The translations under genes were made by a program, and so were the position numbers. From NCBI GenBank assembly GCA_963678255.2, contig CAXXTW010000002.1:1612001-1676000 (forward strand): a stretch of DNA of 64,000 nt, read 5' to 3'. Numbering within the stretch: the stretch's first letter is position 1; each line of letters opens with the position of its first letter. Positions 34,016 through 43,779 of this stretch are shown here, piece after piece. The notes beneath the pieces are model-generated. The model had not been told where the DNA came from. It did not search any database and saw nothing but the letters and a program-made list of their open reading frames with translations. Source of the DNA: G963678255 sp963678255. GTDB lineage: Bacteria; Cloacimonadota; Cloacimonadia; Cloacimonadales; WRIO01.

Positions 34016-35727
34016 TTGATTCGTATATCTTTCAGATTTCCCTGAACTGTAATCTTATCCTGCCAGACAGACATATCAAGGGTATAAGCAATTTCTATAT
34101 AAGTATTCTTTTTTAATAATGGCAAAAAGTCTCCCAAATTAAACCCAATTAAATCTAAAACACAACCATCTTTTGTTACTTTCATTTTTAAATGATTTCT
34201 GCCTACAGTATAGGGATAACCAACAATCATCACATCAGTTGTATAAAAAACTGGATGCATATTATCAGGTCCAAATGGACTAAAATGATTTAGCCAATCC
34301 ATTAATTTATTGGTAATCTCATACAATTCAATTTTTTTATCAATCTTTAAGGAAGGTGTTAACATATCAAGAGAAATATGATCCTTAATGTATTTAGTAA
34401 TTTTATTTTCAAAAGTATCAATATACTCTGGGAGAAGGGTTAAACCAACAGCATATTTATGACCTCCAAATGATTCCAAAACGTCTTCTACATTAGATAA
34501 AGCTTCAAATAAATCAAAATCACTAATACTCCTACCTGAACCAGAACCAATTCCTTCGTTGTATGAGATCATAATTGTAGGCCTGTAGTACTTTTCAACA
34601 ATTTTTGATGCGACTATCCCAATGACACCTGGATGCCAATCATCTGAAGATAAAATCATACAATAAGTGTTTTTAATATCTTTATATTTCTTTTCAATAA
34701 TGTCAGATGCTTCCAGAAATGTCTTTTGATCAATTTGTTGTCTGAGTGAGTTTTCTCTTTCTATAATTTCTGCAAGCTCATGACTTTTTGTCACATCGTT
34801 TGCGATTAACAACTCAACAGCTCTCATTGCACTGCCCATTCGACCTGCAGCATTAATCCTTGGAGCTAACCCAAAAACGATATCTCCTGTATCAATTTCT
34901 TTGTGACTAATGTTAGAAATTTCCATAAGCGCATTTAACCCAAGGTTTTTCTGCTGATGTAACCTCTGTAATCCAATACTTGCATAAATTCTGTTTTCTC
35001 CTACTAGAGGAACGATATCTGCAATTGTTCCAACAGCAACCAAATCTAAATATTTTACTAAATTGTCATGATCTTCAAGCCCGTAATGTTGATATATACC
35101 CACTAATAATTTGTAAGCAACTCCTACTCCTGCTAAATCTTTAAAAGGAAATCCAGAATCTTCTAACTTTGGATTGATGATAGCATATGCATCTGGTAAT
35201 ATATCTTTGGAATTATGGTGGTCTGTAATAATGATTTGCATACCCATTTGATTAATAGCACAAATCTCATCGATTGCATTAATACCACAATCAACACTAA
35301 TGATCAAAACAGTACCTTTTTCTTTCAACTGTTCAAGTCCATTCTCTGATAAACCATAACCATCAACCATTCTGTGTGGTATAAAATAATCCACAACAGC
35401 ATTAATCCTCTTCAAACCAAGATAAAGTAAGGCTGTAGCTGTTGTACCATCGACATCATAGTCTCCATAGATAGTAATTTTTTCACCAGTATCGATAGCA
35501 TGAGCTATTCGATCTACTGCTTTTTTCATCTCCTTAAAAAGTCGAGGGTCTAATAATTGATCCATAGTGGGATTAAAAAACTTGTCAATTTTATCAGTGT
35601 CATCCATACCTCTTTGAACTAATAGTTCGGCTATAAGAGTTGGACAATGGATATCTGATGCAATTTTCTTAGCTATTATTTTATTCTCTTTAGATATATC
35701 AGGTTTTATTTCCCATCTTTTTTGCAT
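34012..35727 (-). CDS. recJ: Single-stranded-DNA-specific exonuclease RecJ
   Basis: A 571-residue 5'-3' exonuclease of recombination and mismatch repair. The DHH-family metal site is intact: Asp89, Asp91 and Asp93 in YGDYDVDG, Asp149-region SVDCGIN, and the DHH triplet at 169-171. The DHHA1 motif GSGSGRS lies further on, then the C-terminal OB-like domain. The length is that of a standard RecJ. AAGGGG precedes the start. It leads the run recJ-lipoprotein-lnt-merR. Confidence 0.96.
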   Translation of the reverse strand: MQKRWEIKPDISKENKIIAKKIASDIHCPTLIAELLVQRGMDDTDKIDKFFNPTMDQLLDPRLFKEMKKAVDRIAHAIDTGEKITIYGDYDVDGTTATALLYLGLKRINAVVDYFIPHRMVDGYGLSENGLEQLKEKGTVLIISVDCGINAIDEICAINQMGMQIIITDHHNSKDILPDAYAIINPKLEDSGFPFKDLAGVGVAYKLLVGIYQHYGLEDHDNLVKYLDLVAVGTIADIVPLVGENRIYASIGLQRLHQQKNLGLNALMEISNISHKEIDTGDIVFGLAPRINAAGRMGSAMRAVELLIANDVTKSHELAEIIERENSLRQQIDQKTFLEASDIIEKKYKDIKNTYCMILSSDDWHPGVIGIVASKIVEKYYRPTIMISYNEGIGSGSGRSISDFDLFEALSNVEDVLESFGGHKYAVGLTLLPEYIDTFENKITKYIKDHISLDMLTPSLKIDKKIELYEITNKLMDWLNHFSPFGPDNMHPVFYTTDVMIVGYPYTVGRNHLKMKVTKDGCVLDLIGFNLGDFLPLLKKNTYIEIAYTLDMSVWQDKITVQGNLKDIRIK

Positions 35728-35789
35728 GATATCCCCTTTATAGTATCAAAAAAAATAATTTTTACGAATATTGTAAAGTAAAATATTTT

Positions 35790-37832
35790 TTAATCTATTT
35801 CTTTATAATCATTGCTAAATTCCATTTTATTTTTTTCTAAAACAGATAAGGTAATTATAACAGAAAATACTGATCCTGTTTGATCTGATTTTTCAATTTT
35901 TATACTACTATCAAAAATATGTGAGAGTTTATTAGCAATCGTTAATCCAATCCCTGTACCGCTATAGTTTCGCGTTTTACTTCCATCACCCTGAACAAAT
36001 GGGTCAAAGATTTTATCCCATTTTGCTTGAGGAATGCCAATGCCTGTATCTGATACTGTAAATTTGATCCGATAAAAGTTATTATCCATCTCTAGTGGAT
36101 CGATATTAATACATACCGATCCCTGATGAGTAAATTTCACAGCATTTGATATAATGTTTTCCAATAGAACCCTTAGTTTAAATGAGTCGCCCAAGAATAA
36201 GGGATAACTTTCTCCAAATTCTCTTTTTAGCAATAAACCTTTATTGTCTGTCTCAGTTTGATATTTTTTTAATATATCATTTATCAATAAAAGTAAATCA
36301 AAAGGAATAGGATCTAACATAAAGTCATTTGATTCTAATTTCACTAAATGTAATATTTCTTCAAACATAGATAATAATTTGTTGGCACTTTTCTTTATAT
36401 TCTCGATAAAGAGTTTACTATCCTGATCAACAATATTTTTATTTAATAAATTGGTAAAACCAAGTATAGAATTTAAAGGTGTTCTAAATTCATGAGACAT
36501 ATTTGACAAAAATTCATCTTTCATTTTATTAGATTCTCTCGAGTTTTGTAAATTAAGCTCTTGCTCTGTTATATTAACTAAAATCAATAAATAATCTATA
36601 TCTTTGAGTTGTATGGGGATTATTGATTTTAAAAACCACTTTTCTGAATTGTTATGAATAATTTTAATTTTCTTAAATGTTCCAAATGATTTATTCTCTT
36701 CTCTCAAAATACTATTAATCTCTGGATATCTTTTCTCATCAAACTCTTTACTCATCATTACATCAGGTTTATTGAGTTCTAATTGATTAAACATCGCATT
36801 ATTTATAGAAAGAATTTTATTGTCATCATTAAATATTATAATTCCTATTGGCAAATTATCAATTAATGCAGAAATGCTGTTTTCAAATCTGATAGATTCC
36901 AGTTGAGCTATTTTTACTCTTTTAAGAATCACCTTATAAGAATGTATAAAAATCAAAAATACAAATAGAATTATTAAGCAAAAAATTAATACCAATTGAA
37001 GTATCGGTTGATTAACATCCTTTTTTGAAAGAGAAAGAATGATCCCATAGCTCTGATCAAAAACTTTAAGAGGATAATACCCAGAAATTAAGTTATTATT
37101 TTTTCTGTCTATTTTTATGCTTGAAAATGAAAAACCTTGTAATCCGGATATTAGCTTTGCTGAAATTATGCTAAGGTCATGTGGAGAAACTGATAAAGGA
37201 TTTATAAACTCTTCTGAGTGTTTGGCAATAATCAATTTAGATTGATGATCAAGAATAAAGGCCCAACTATCTTGTGCAATATAATGATCAGCTAGCTTAT
37301 GTTCAATAAAGTCTTTCATGCTGATAATAATTAACAAATTGACTGATATTTCTCCCTTACTATCTCGTACTGGAGAAATATATATAATCTGATCATTTAT
37401 AAATTCAACTGTTTGACTATATGACAATCGTCTCTTTGAAACAGATAAAGGGGAAATATTGTAATAATTACCTTCATGCCTTGTAAATGATCTGCTATAT
37501 TCTGAATTATAAATTTGAACAGTTAAAATTAAATCATTGTACTTTTCATAATATGTTTGTAATCTATCTATCATTTGATAATGATAAGGATCATCATCAA
37601 TAAACTGACAAAGTGATTCCATTGTTGATATATATCGAGTATCATTTATAAAAGAAAGGAGATCATTACTTACCATTTTACTCAATGATTGAGCATGCTT
37701 TTGCAAAAAAAATGCATTTATTTTGTATTGTTTTTGTATTAAGTTATGATAACTTGTATAACAAACTATGATCAATATCACAAAAATAACTATATAAATA
37801 ATATATTGATTTTTATTCTTTAAAAATTTCAT
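35790..37832 (-). CDS. Membrane sensor histidine kinase with extracytoplasmic domain
   Basis: A 680-residue kinase. Membrane helices at about 12-30 and 275-298 enclose a Cache-like sensor region. A cytoplasmic PAS domain (about 315-425) follows, then HisKA with His447 in LSNMSHEFRTPLNS. The ATPase domain has N-box NIISNAVKF, DTGIGIP and GTGIGLTIANKL. There is no receiver domain and no regulator gene nearby. It starts one base after the stop of a separate Cache protein gene, so the two are co-transcribed and probably sense together. Confidence 0.92.
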   Translation of the reverse strand: MKFLKNKNQYIIYIVIFVILIIVCYTSYHNLIQKQYKINAFFLQKHAQSLSKMVSNDLLSFINDTRYISTMESLCQFIDDDPYHYQMIDRLQTYYEKYNDLILTVQIYNSEYSRSFTRHEGNYYNISPLSVSKRRLSYSQTVEFINDQIIYISPVRDSKGEISVNLLIIISMKDFIEHKLADHYIAQDSWAFILDHQSKLIIAKHSEEFINPLSVSPHDLSIISAKLISGLQGFSFSSIKIDRKNNNLISGYYPLKVFDQSYGIILSLSKKDVNQPILQLVLIFCLIILFVFLIFIHSYKVILKRVKIAQLESIRFENSISALIDNLPIGIIIFNDDNKILSINNAMFNQLELNKPDVMMSKEFDEKRYPEINSILREENKSFGTFKKIKIIHNNSEKWFLKSIIPIQLKDIDYLLILVNITEQELNLQNSRESNKMKDEFLSNMSHEFRTPLNSILGFTNLLNKNIVDQDSKLFIENIKKSANKLLSMFEEILHLVKLESNDFMLDPIPFDLLLLINDILKKYQTETDNKGLLLKREFGESYPLFLGDSFKLRVLLENIISNAVKFTHQGSVCINIDPLEMDNNFYRIKFTVSDTGIGIPQAKWDKIFDPFVQGDGSKTRNYSGTGIGLTIANKLSHIFDSSIKIEKSDQTGSVFSVIITLSVLEKNKMEFSNDYKEID

Positions 37833-37833
37833 T

Positions 37834-38838
37834 TTACTTTTTTATGAAAACTACTAATTTCCAATTGGTTTCTTTTACATCTTCAATAATAACATAAAAG
37901 ATTTTATTATTGAAAGTAGCGGTTAAATATTTCTTATTCTGCATAATGTTCTCTGCTAGACTTCTCACTTCATTGTTGTTATTATTTAGCAAATTAAAAT
38001 CTATAGTTCTTGTTTTATCTTGTACAATAGTTTCTATATATTTAACTGACTTACTGTCTGGTAAATCTAAGAGCATTTGTATCTCTTGTGTACATGATAC
38101 TGTTAGCCCATCATTCATCATAACTAAATAATTTAACCCAGAACTTTTGCTGTATTTTCTTATGATACGATCGATATCAAAATCCAATCCAACAACACCT
38201 TCTAGCTTGTCATTATAATATACTGGACAGATTGAAGATATCATCCAACCTCTCCCCGCTGGATCTATATAGGGCTCATTAACCCAAACTGAGTTTTTCA
38301 TCGGGTTATTCTTTTCATTTGCTAAATAATAAAAATTAAATGAGGTTATATCTGTTTTTGGCTCATACTGAGTTAGTACATCAAAAAATGGATAGATCCG
38401 ATTGCATGAACTTTTATCATTATAATAGATCTGTGAAATTTCAGGAAATCGGCTAATCTGTTTTTTAAATTCCTGATCTATTGGTTCTGTTAAATATATC
38501 ACCTTTTTTAAAGATTCATTGATCGGAACATAACCAGAAATGAAAACTGCTGAGCCAGAATCATTTATTGGTTTATAAAACACACCAGATGCACTCATTT
38601 TAAATTTTCGTTTATTTACACTCTTTATGATATGATCTTGATTTTTATATAAGGATTCTGTGTAAAGTGCAGTAGATTTTATTGATAATCTCAATGCCCC
38701 TAAATAACTATTAATACTATCAGCAAGCACTGATATTTCCTTCTTCTTCAATTTTATCATTTGCATATCTGTTGAACATACATTTAAAGTAAAAAAACAA
38801 ATTACAAACAATAATGACCAAATTCCTTTTTTTAACAT
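37834..38838 (-). CDS. Stand-alone extracytoplasmic Cache sensor protein
   Basis: A 334-residue exported protein. The signal peptide (about 1-20, ending near NVCSTD, possibly a lipoprotein) is followed by a double-Cache-type ligand domain. It contains the family-like stretch WVNEPYIDPAGRGWMISSICP and GVVGLDFDIDRIIR. No transmembrane anchor beyond the N-terminus and no kinase, HAMP or methyl-accepting part is present, so it can only signal through a partner. The kinase gene one base downstream is the obvious one. The ATG at 38838 follows TAGGAG; the longer frame lacks a binding site. Confidence 0.82.
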   Translation of the reverse strand: MLKKGIWSLLFVICFFTLNVCSTDMQMIKLKKKEISVLADSINSYLGALRLSIKSTALYTESLYKNQDHIIKSVNKRKFKMSASGVFYKPINDSGSAVFISGYVPINESLKKVIYLTEPIDQEFKKQISRFPEISQIYYNDKSSCNRIYPFFDVLTQYEPKTDITSFNFYYLANEKNNPMKNSVWVNEPYIDPAGRGWMISSICPVYYNDKLEGVVGLDFDIDRIIRKYSKSSGLNYLVMMNDGLTVSCTQEIQMLLDLPDSKSVKYIETIVQDKTRTIDFNLLNNNNNEVRSLAENIMQNKKYLTATFNNKIFYVIIEDVKETNWKLVVFIKK

Positions 38839-38962
38839 AATTACTCCTAAACTTAAATTACTAACACAAAAATCTGCATGATGCAAGATTTATTTTTTAC
38901 TTTATTGACACTTTTCCTAATCAGATGATTGTGACAAAAAATATAAAATAAAGAAGTAATTT

Positions 38963-39838
38963 ATGGCATTTATCTTAAAAAAATATAACAATTCCTATCG
39001 GTTTGGTATTCTAATGATGGTTTTGTCCTCCGTGATATTCTCAGCAAACACCTCCTTTGTTCGATATGCAAAAGATATTGATGTCTATTTAATCACATTT
39101 ATGAGATTTTTTATTGGATTGGCTTTTATTTTAACCATTAGAGGATTTGGGGTATTTGAATTTAAAGCCAAAAATCTTGGTTTATTAACGATCAGAGGTA
39201 TCTTTGGCGCTTTTGCTGTTCTTCTTATGAATTATGGGATTATAAAAATTGGCTTAGGGAAAGGAACGATGCTAAATTATACCTATCCTGTTTTCGCTAC
39301 TATGTTTGCCCCTTTTATTGTTAAAGAAAAAAACACATTTGAAACATGGCTTATTCAATTAATTGCTCTGATTGGTTGCTGGTTATTAGTTATGCCAAAA
39401 CAAGGTTATACTTTTTCTGCAATGGATATGATTGTTCTTGGTGGAGGTCTTTGTGCAGGCATTGCAGTCAATACCATAAGAAAACTACAAAATACAAACA
39501 ATACTTACACAATATTTTTTTCTTTTTGCTTATTCTCTTGCTTGATTACTTTCATTCCTGCCATGAAAAACTTTCACATGCCTACACTCTATCAATGGTT
39601 TATTCTTCTTCTTATTGGTTTACTGGGCACCATTGGTCAACTAACTATGACCTATGGTTATAAAAATGCTCCTGTTAGTGAAGGTAGTTTAATTGCATTT
39701 TTAGTGCCTGTTTTAAACTTTTTTATCTCTTTCTTCATTTTTGGTGAAACTCTGAACGCATCTGTTTTATCGGGAAGTTTTATTGTTATCCTGTGCTGTA
39801 TCTATACCGGTTTAAGAAAAGTAAATCCAAAAAATTAA
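38963..39838 (+). CDS. DMT-superfamily (EamA) transporter
   Basis: A 291-residue inner-membrane protein with about ten hydrophobic helices in two EamA repeats, typical of drug/metabolite transporters. Examples are SSVIFSANTSFVRYAKD in the first helix and GLLGTIGQLTMTYGYKNAPV in the second repeat. The substrate cannot be inferred. It lies divergent from the Cache/kinase operon, and its stop overlaps the convergent chemoreceptor stop by four bases (TTAA). Confidence 0.88.
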   Translation: MAFILKKYNNSYRFGILMMVLSSVIFSANTSFVRYAKDIDVYLITFMRFFIGLAFILTIRGFGVFEFKAKNLGLLTIRGIFGAFAVLLMNYGIIKIGLGKGTMLNYTYPVFATMFAPFIVKEKNTFETWLIQLIALIGCWLLVMPKQGYTFSAMDMIVLGGGLCAGIAVNTIRKLQNTNNTYTIFFSFCLFSCLITFIPAMKNFHMPTLYQWFILLLIGLLGTIGQLTMTYGYKNAPVSEGSLIAFLVPVLNFFISFFIFGETLNASVLSGSFIVILCCIYTGLRKVNPKN

Positions 39839-42222
39839 ACTCTAAATTTTACTATTAAACTATTAAGAGATGCGACTACACTGAGCATTTCTTCTGCAAT
39901 TAAATTTAAATCTTGTGCTTTTCCATTTGTTTCTGAAGATGATTGATATATTGAATTTATCTTCTCTGATATGGATAGAATGTTATCATTTATTTGTGAT
40001 GTAGATTCTGATATACTATTCATCCCGATTCCTGCTTCTTCACTATTCCTAGCCACTTCATTGGAATTTGTCCCTATTTTTTTTGTATTCTCTGCTATTT
40101 CAATCACTTTTTCTGTGGCTGAATGTGTATTTTTTAAGACTCTGTCACTGATTTTACCTATGGTTATGATCTCTTCTTCTATTAACTGTGTATTTTTTGC
40201 TGATCGATCTACAGATTCCGATATCTCTCCTGCTACAGTTGATTGTTCATTCACTGCTGAAGATATGGATTGATTAATCTCATATATATTTTGAATAATT
40301 GATAATATTGATTCAAAAGATTGAGCCACTCTATTAACACTTTCCTGTATTTTCTCGATTTGTTCACTCACTTGTTCTGTTGCCTGAGCTGTATTGCCAG
40401 CTAATACTTTAACTTCATTTGCTACAACAGCAAAGCCTTTCCCTGCTTCTCCTGCTGAGGCTGCTTCTATTGTTGCATTCAAAGCCAACATATTTGTTTG
40501 ATCTGCAATCTTATCTATCATTTTTATTATTTTAAAAATCTCATTTGTTGTGCTTTGCAACTCTATCATCATGGCTTGAGCATCTTTAGCCATTGTTTGA
40601 GCTTCTGAAGATATGCTATAGGCATTTTGGGCACTTTGTGAAACCTCGGTTATGGTAGCACTCATCTCATGTATTGCAGCAGCTGAACTCTTCATTTCAT
40701 CCGATAACTCTGAAATGTACTGATTGACTGAGTTTATACTGCTAGACACTTTCTCGACTTGTATAGACACAGATTTAACGTTTTTAGCCGCTAATTCTGT
40801 CGATTGATTGGTCTCAGAAATCTCTGTCTGCATTTGTCTGGTTTCATCTATTAATGAATTCATGTTTGAAGACGATTGTTCTACACTTGATTTTATCGTG
40901 AATATCTCTGACATGATCATTTCTGAAGAAGTAGATAGTTGTCCTACTTGACGGTTTATCGAATCAGATTGATTATTTATATCAGAAGCTGTTGAATAAA
41001 TTGTATTGGATTTTTCATGTAAAATCTTGTTTTTTATTATAAATTCAGAAATCATTGTTCGTAGATTGCTGACAAAGAGATTAAAATAATGGGCCATATC
41101 TCCCAATTCATCATTTGTTTTTACAAGAATAGATGCTGTGAGATCGCCATCTCCTTCTGAAATACCCTTGAGTTTCTCTGTCATTTCTATTACTGGTTTG
41201 GCGAGTCTGTTTGAAATTATCTTTGCTAAGTAAAAAAAGACCAACATTGAAATAATTCCCAAAATTGTCATTCCAATTAATAATTCAAATACTGGAGCTA
41301 ATATCTCTCTTTGTGGAACTATAACAATGACTGCCCATCCTGTTTTGTTAATTGGATGATAAAAAGCTACTGAGCTCTTTTTGGAAAAAGGATCATTAGT
41401 CTTTAAAAAACCACTTTTCCCTTCAGATATCTGTTGATTTATCTCCTTAAATGATTTATTATTTACTTTATCTGCATATTCAGTTAAGGTACTTTTTCCT
41501 ATCAAACTACTATCTGGAAAAGAAATAAAGGTTCCTTCTTTTGAAATTAAAAAAGCATATCCACTCTTTAATATCTTAATGTCTTTCATTATTTTATTCA
41601 AATAGTCAAGAGTGACATCCCCACCAACAATTCCTAAAAACTTATCTCCATCTAAAATCGGCTGAACAAAAGAAGACATTAAAATGTTAATATCAGTATC
41701 AATGTATGGTTCTATAAGCATGGAAACCTTTTGTTCTTTGGGTAATTTATAATATTCTTCATCATCATATGGTTCATCAGATATAAGTGTTTCCACCTGA
41801 TTGTCTGCCCAAAACCACCAAGGACTATATCTTCCGTCTTTGTTACTGGCTAATTCAGATTTCCCTTTAAATTGATCATCCTGCCCATCAAATGTATTCT
41901 CATCATACATAAGGTATATACCCTGAAACTCCCGAGTATGCTCAACCAAATATTTAATAAAAGTGTTCCCTTGTTTACGATCTGTTATTTGCCTATCTTC
42001 AAATGCATATCGGATACTTCTTAAAAAATCAAACCTTGATTCAAATCCAGAATCTATCTGGTTAGCCAGTTTTTCTGTAGTCAATTCCATGTTGGTATAT
42101 GCCTGATTTGTTTGAAAATAAAAAACTCTTGTTAATACATAAAAAAAGAAGACTAGAAAAATGACCAGGGTACATAAGGTAAACGATACGATCATTTTCT
42201 TACTAATTGACGTTCTCTTCAT
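39835..42222 (-). CDS. Methyl-accepting chemotaxis protein with dCache domain
   Basis: A 795-residue receptor. Membrane helix at about 10-32, periplasmic double-Cache domain to about 300 (ending in the NKTGWAVIVIVPQREI type sequence), second helix, and HAMP (NRLAKPVIEMTEKL). A long coiled-coil signalling domain has the conserved tip DQTNMLALNATIEAASAGE. It should relay ligand sensing to CheA/CheW, none of which are in the window, nor are flagellar genes. The ATG at 42222 follows GAGGAG; a TTG ten codons earlier is upstream of that site. Confidence 0.93.
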   Translation of the reverse strand: MKRTSISKKMIVSFTLCTLVIFLVFFFYVLTRVFYFQTNQAYTNMELTTEKLANQIDSGFESRFDFLRSIRYAFEDRQITDRKQGNTFIKYLVEHTREFQGIYLMYDENTFDGQDDQFKGKSELASNKDGRYSPWWFWADNQVETLISDEPYDDEEYYKLPKEQKVSMLIEPYIDTDINILMSSFVQPILDGDKFLGIVGGDVTLDYLNKIMKDIKILKSGYAFLISKEGTFISFPDSSLIGKSTLTEYADKVNNKSFKEINQQISEGKSGFLKTNDPFSKKSSVAFYHPINKTGWAVIVIVPQREILAPVFELLIGMTILGIISMLVFFYLAKIISNRLAKPVIEMTEKLKGISEGDGDLTASILVKTNDELGDMAHYFNLFVSNLRTMISEFIIKNKILHEKSNTIYSTASDINNQSDSINRQVGQLSTSSEMIMSEIFTIKSSVEQSSSNMNSLIDETRQMQTEISETNQSTELAAKNVKSVSIQVEKVSSSINSVNQYISELSDEMKSSAAAIHEMSATITEVSQSAQNAYSISSEAQTMAKDAQAMMIELQSTTNEIFKIIKMIDKIADQTNMLALNATIEAASAGEAGKGFAVVANEVKVLAGNTAQATEQVSEQIEKIQESVNRVAQSFESILSIIQNIYEINQSISSAVNEQSTVAGEISESVDRSAKNTQLIEEEIITIGKISDRVLKNTHSATEKVIEIAENTKKIGTNSNEVARNSEEAGIGMNSISESTSQINDNILSISEKINSIYQSSSETNGKAQDLNLIAEEMLSVVASLNSLIVKFRV

Positions 42223-42387
42223 AAATAACTCCTCTTTTTTTCTATTGATCAAAGTAATTAATTTGTTAAACTATGGTCAATATATTCTTTTATCTTTTTT
42301 TGCATCCAACATTTAATTTTTTATATGTAATTTCTATTTCGCTTCTCTCATAATACTCGAATCAGCTCTTATAGCCCTGATAATAAA

Positions 42388-42424
42388 AAAAGCAGAGAAG
42401 CTATCTTTTTACTTCTCTGCTTTT
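42388..42424 (-). terminator. Intrinsic terminator after pmbA
   Basis: A perfect 13-bp stem, AAAAGCAGAGAAG pairing with CTTCTCTGCTTTT, with an 11-nt loop, 15 bp after the pmbA stop. Flanking A and T runs could make it work on both strands. Confidence 0.85.
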
Positions 42425-42438
42425 ACCTTTTATCAGAT

Positions 42439-43770
42439 TTATAAACTTACATTCAGATCTTTTACTAAAATACTCGGAGCTCCAATTGATGAACTGTTAA
42501 ATTCAAAATCATTAGCTAATTCTACTGTATTTTGCAATAAATCATAAAAATTCCCTGATATTGTAAAGGGTGCCAGAGATCCCATCTTTTGACCATTTTT
42601 ATAGAAAAATCCTTCTGCTGATAATGAAAAATCACCTGAAATTGAATTTGCTCCAGAATGCATTCCTGCTAAAGCGACCACTTCAATCATCTCATCTGCA
42701 TAATTAAATAAATCTGCTTTCTCAACTTTGCCTGCTAAAAGCTTCAAATTTGAAGGTGCTACCATCAAACTTGACTTATATCCTCGAGCAGCATTGCCTG
42801 TGGATTGAACATTATCTTTATGAGCTGTGATCGTATTGTGCAGATAGGTTCTAAGTGTGCCATTATCAATTAATGTAGTAACTTGTGTTGGATATCCTTC
42901 TCCATCAAATGGCGCAGTAGAAAACCCTTTTGGATCATGAGCATCATCCATTAAGGTAATCTTTTCGGAAGCAATCACTTCATTTAGTTTTCCTTTTAAT
43001 AATGATTTGCCTTCATGTACGTCTTCTGCTGTAAAAACTGATGAAAAAGTCCCAATAATTGTTCCAGTCATATCATTGCTGAATACAATTGGATAAGCTT
43101 TTGAATCAATCGTTTTCTTTCCTAACAATGCTATTGTCTTTTGAACGCATCTCTCTGCTAATTCTTTTGGATTAAAATCTTTGATATCTCTAGAAGCGGT
43201 AAAATCAAAAGAGCTACGAGTGTCTCCATTTTCTTCAACGATAACGGATAAATACATGAATCCCAAATTACTCTGAGTTTCTTTATCCAAACCCTTTGAA
43301 TTGGCTATCTTTCTATAATTACTTCCATTGCTAAAAACTGACATATTGACATTCTTTACTCTTGGATCTGCTGCAAAAGCATAACTTTCCATCTGTTTTG
43401 CTAACTGTATTTTTTCTTCTACTGACACTTTTTCAAATTTAGCCTCGTATATTTTCTGATCAAATTCTATATCTTTATAATTCTCGAATATTACCAGCTC
43501 TTCTTTCTCAACAATATTAGCATTCTCGATTGCTTCATTGATTATCAACTTAAATGATTCTGTCGAAAAATCTTCTGTATATGAATACCCAATCTTCCCA
43601 TCTTTCTTAACTCGAATTCCTAAACCACGTGAATTTGAATAATTATAAGCTTCTATTTCCTGCTTTACAACTTTTACATTGAAATTGCTCTCTTCTGAGA
43701 GAATAATATCCATGTCTTCAACTCTATTTTCTGCTAATTTAAATAACTCATTAAATTCCTTTTCGTACAT
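42439..43770 (-). CDS. pmbA: TldE/PmbA-family protease subunit
   Basis: A 443-residue partner subunit of the TldD/TldE metalloprotease. The family segments YNYSNSRGLGIRVKKDGKIG, FDGEGYPTQVTTLIDNGTL and the late GDFSLSAEGFFYKNGQ are visible. The HExxxH zinc motif is absent, as expected for the TldE half. AGGAGG precedes the start. It follows tldD by 9 bp, so the heterodimer is encoded by one transcript. Confidence 0.93.
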   Translation of the reverse strand: MYEKEFNELFKLAENRVEDMDIILSEESNFNVKVVKQEIEAYNYSNSRGLGIRVKKDGKIGYSYTEDFSTESFKLIINEAIENANIVEKEELVIFENYKDIEFDQKIYEAKFEKVSVEEKIQLAKQMESYAFAADPRVKNVNMSVFSNGSNYRKIANSKGLDKETQSNLGFMYLSVIVEENGDTRSSFDFTASRDIKDFNPKELAERCVQKTIALLGKKTIDSKAYPIVFSNDMTGTIIGTFSSVFTAEDVHEGKSLLKGKLNEVIASEKITLMDDAHDPKGFSTAPFDGEGYPTQVTTLIDNGTLRTYLHNTITAHKDNVQSTGNAARGYKSSLMVAPSNLKLLAGKVEKADLFNYADEMIEVVALAGMHSGANSISGDFSLSAEGFFYKNGQKMGSLAPFTISGNFYDLLQNTVELANDFEFNSSSIGAPSILVKDLNVSL

Positions 43771-43779
43771 GATTCCTCC

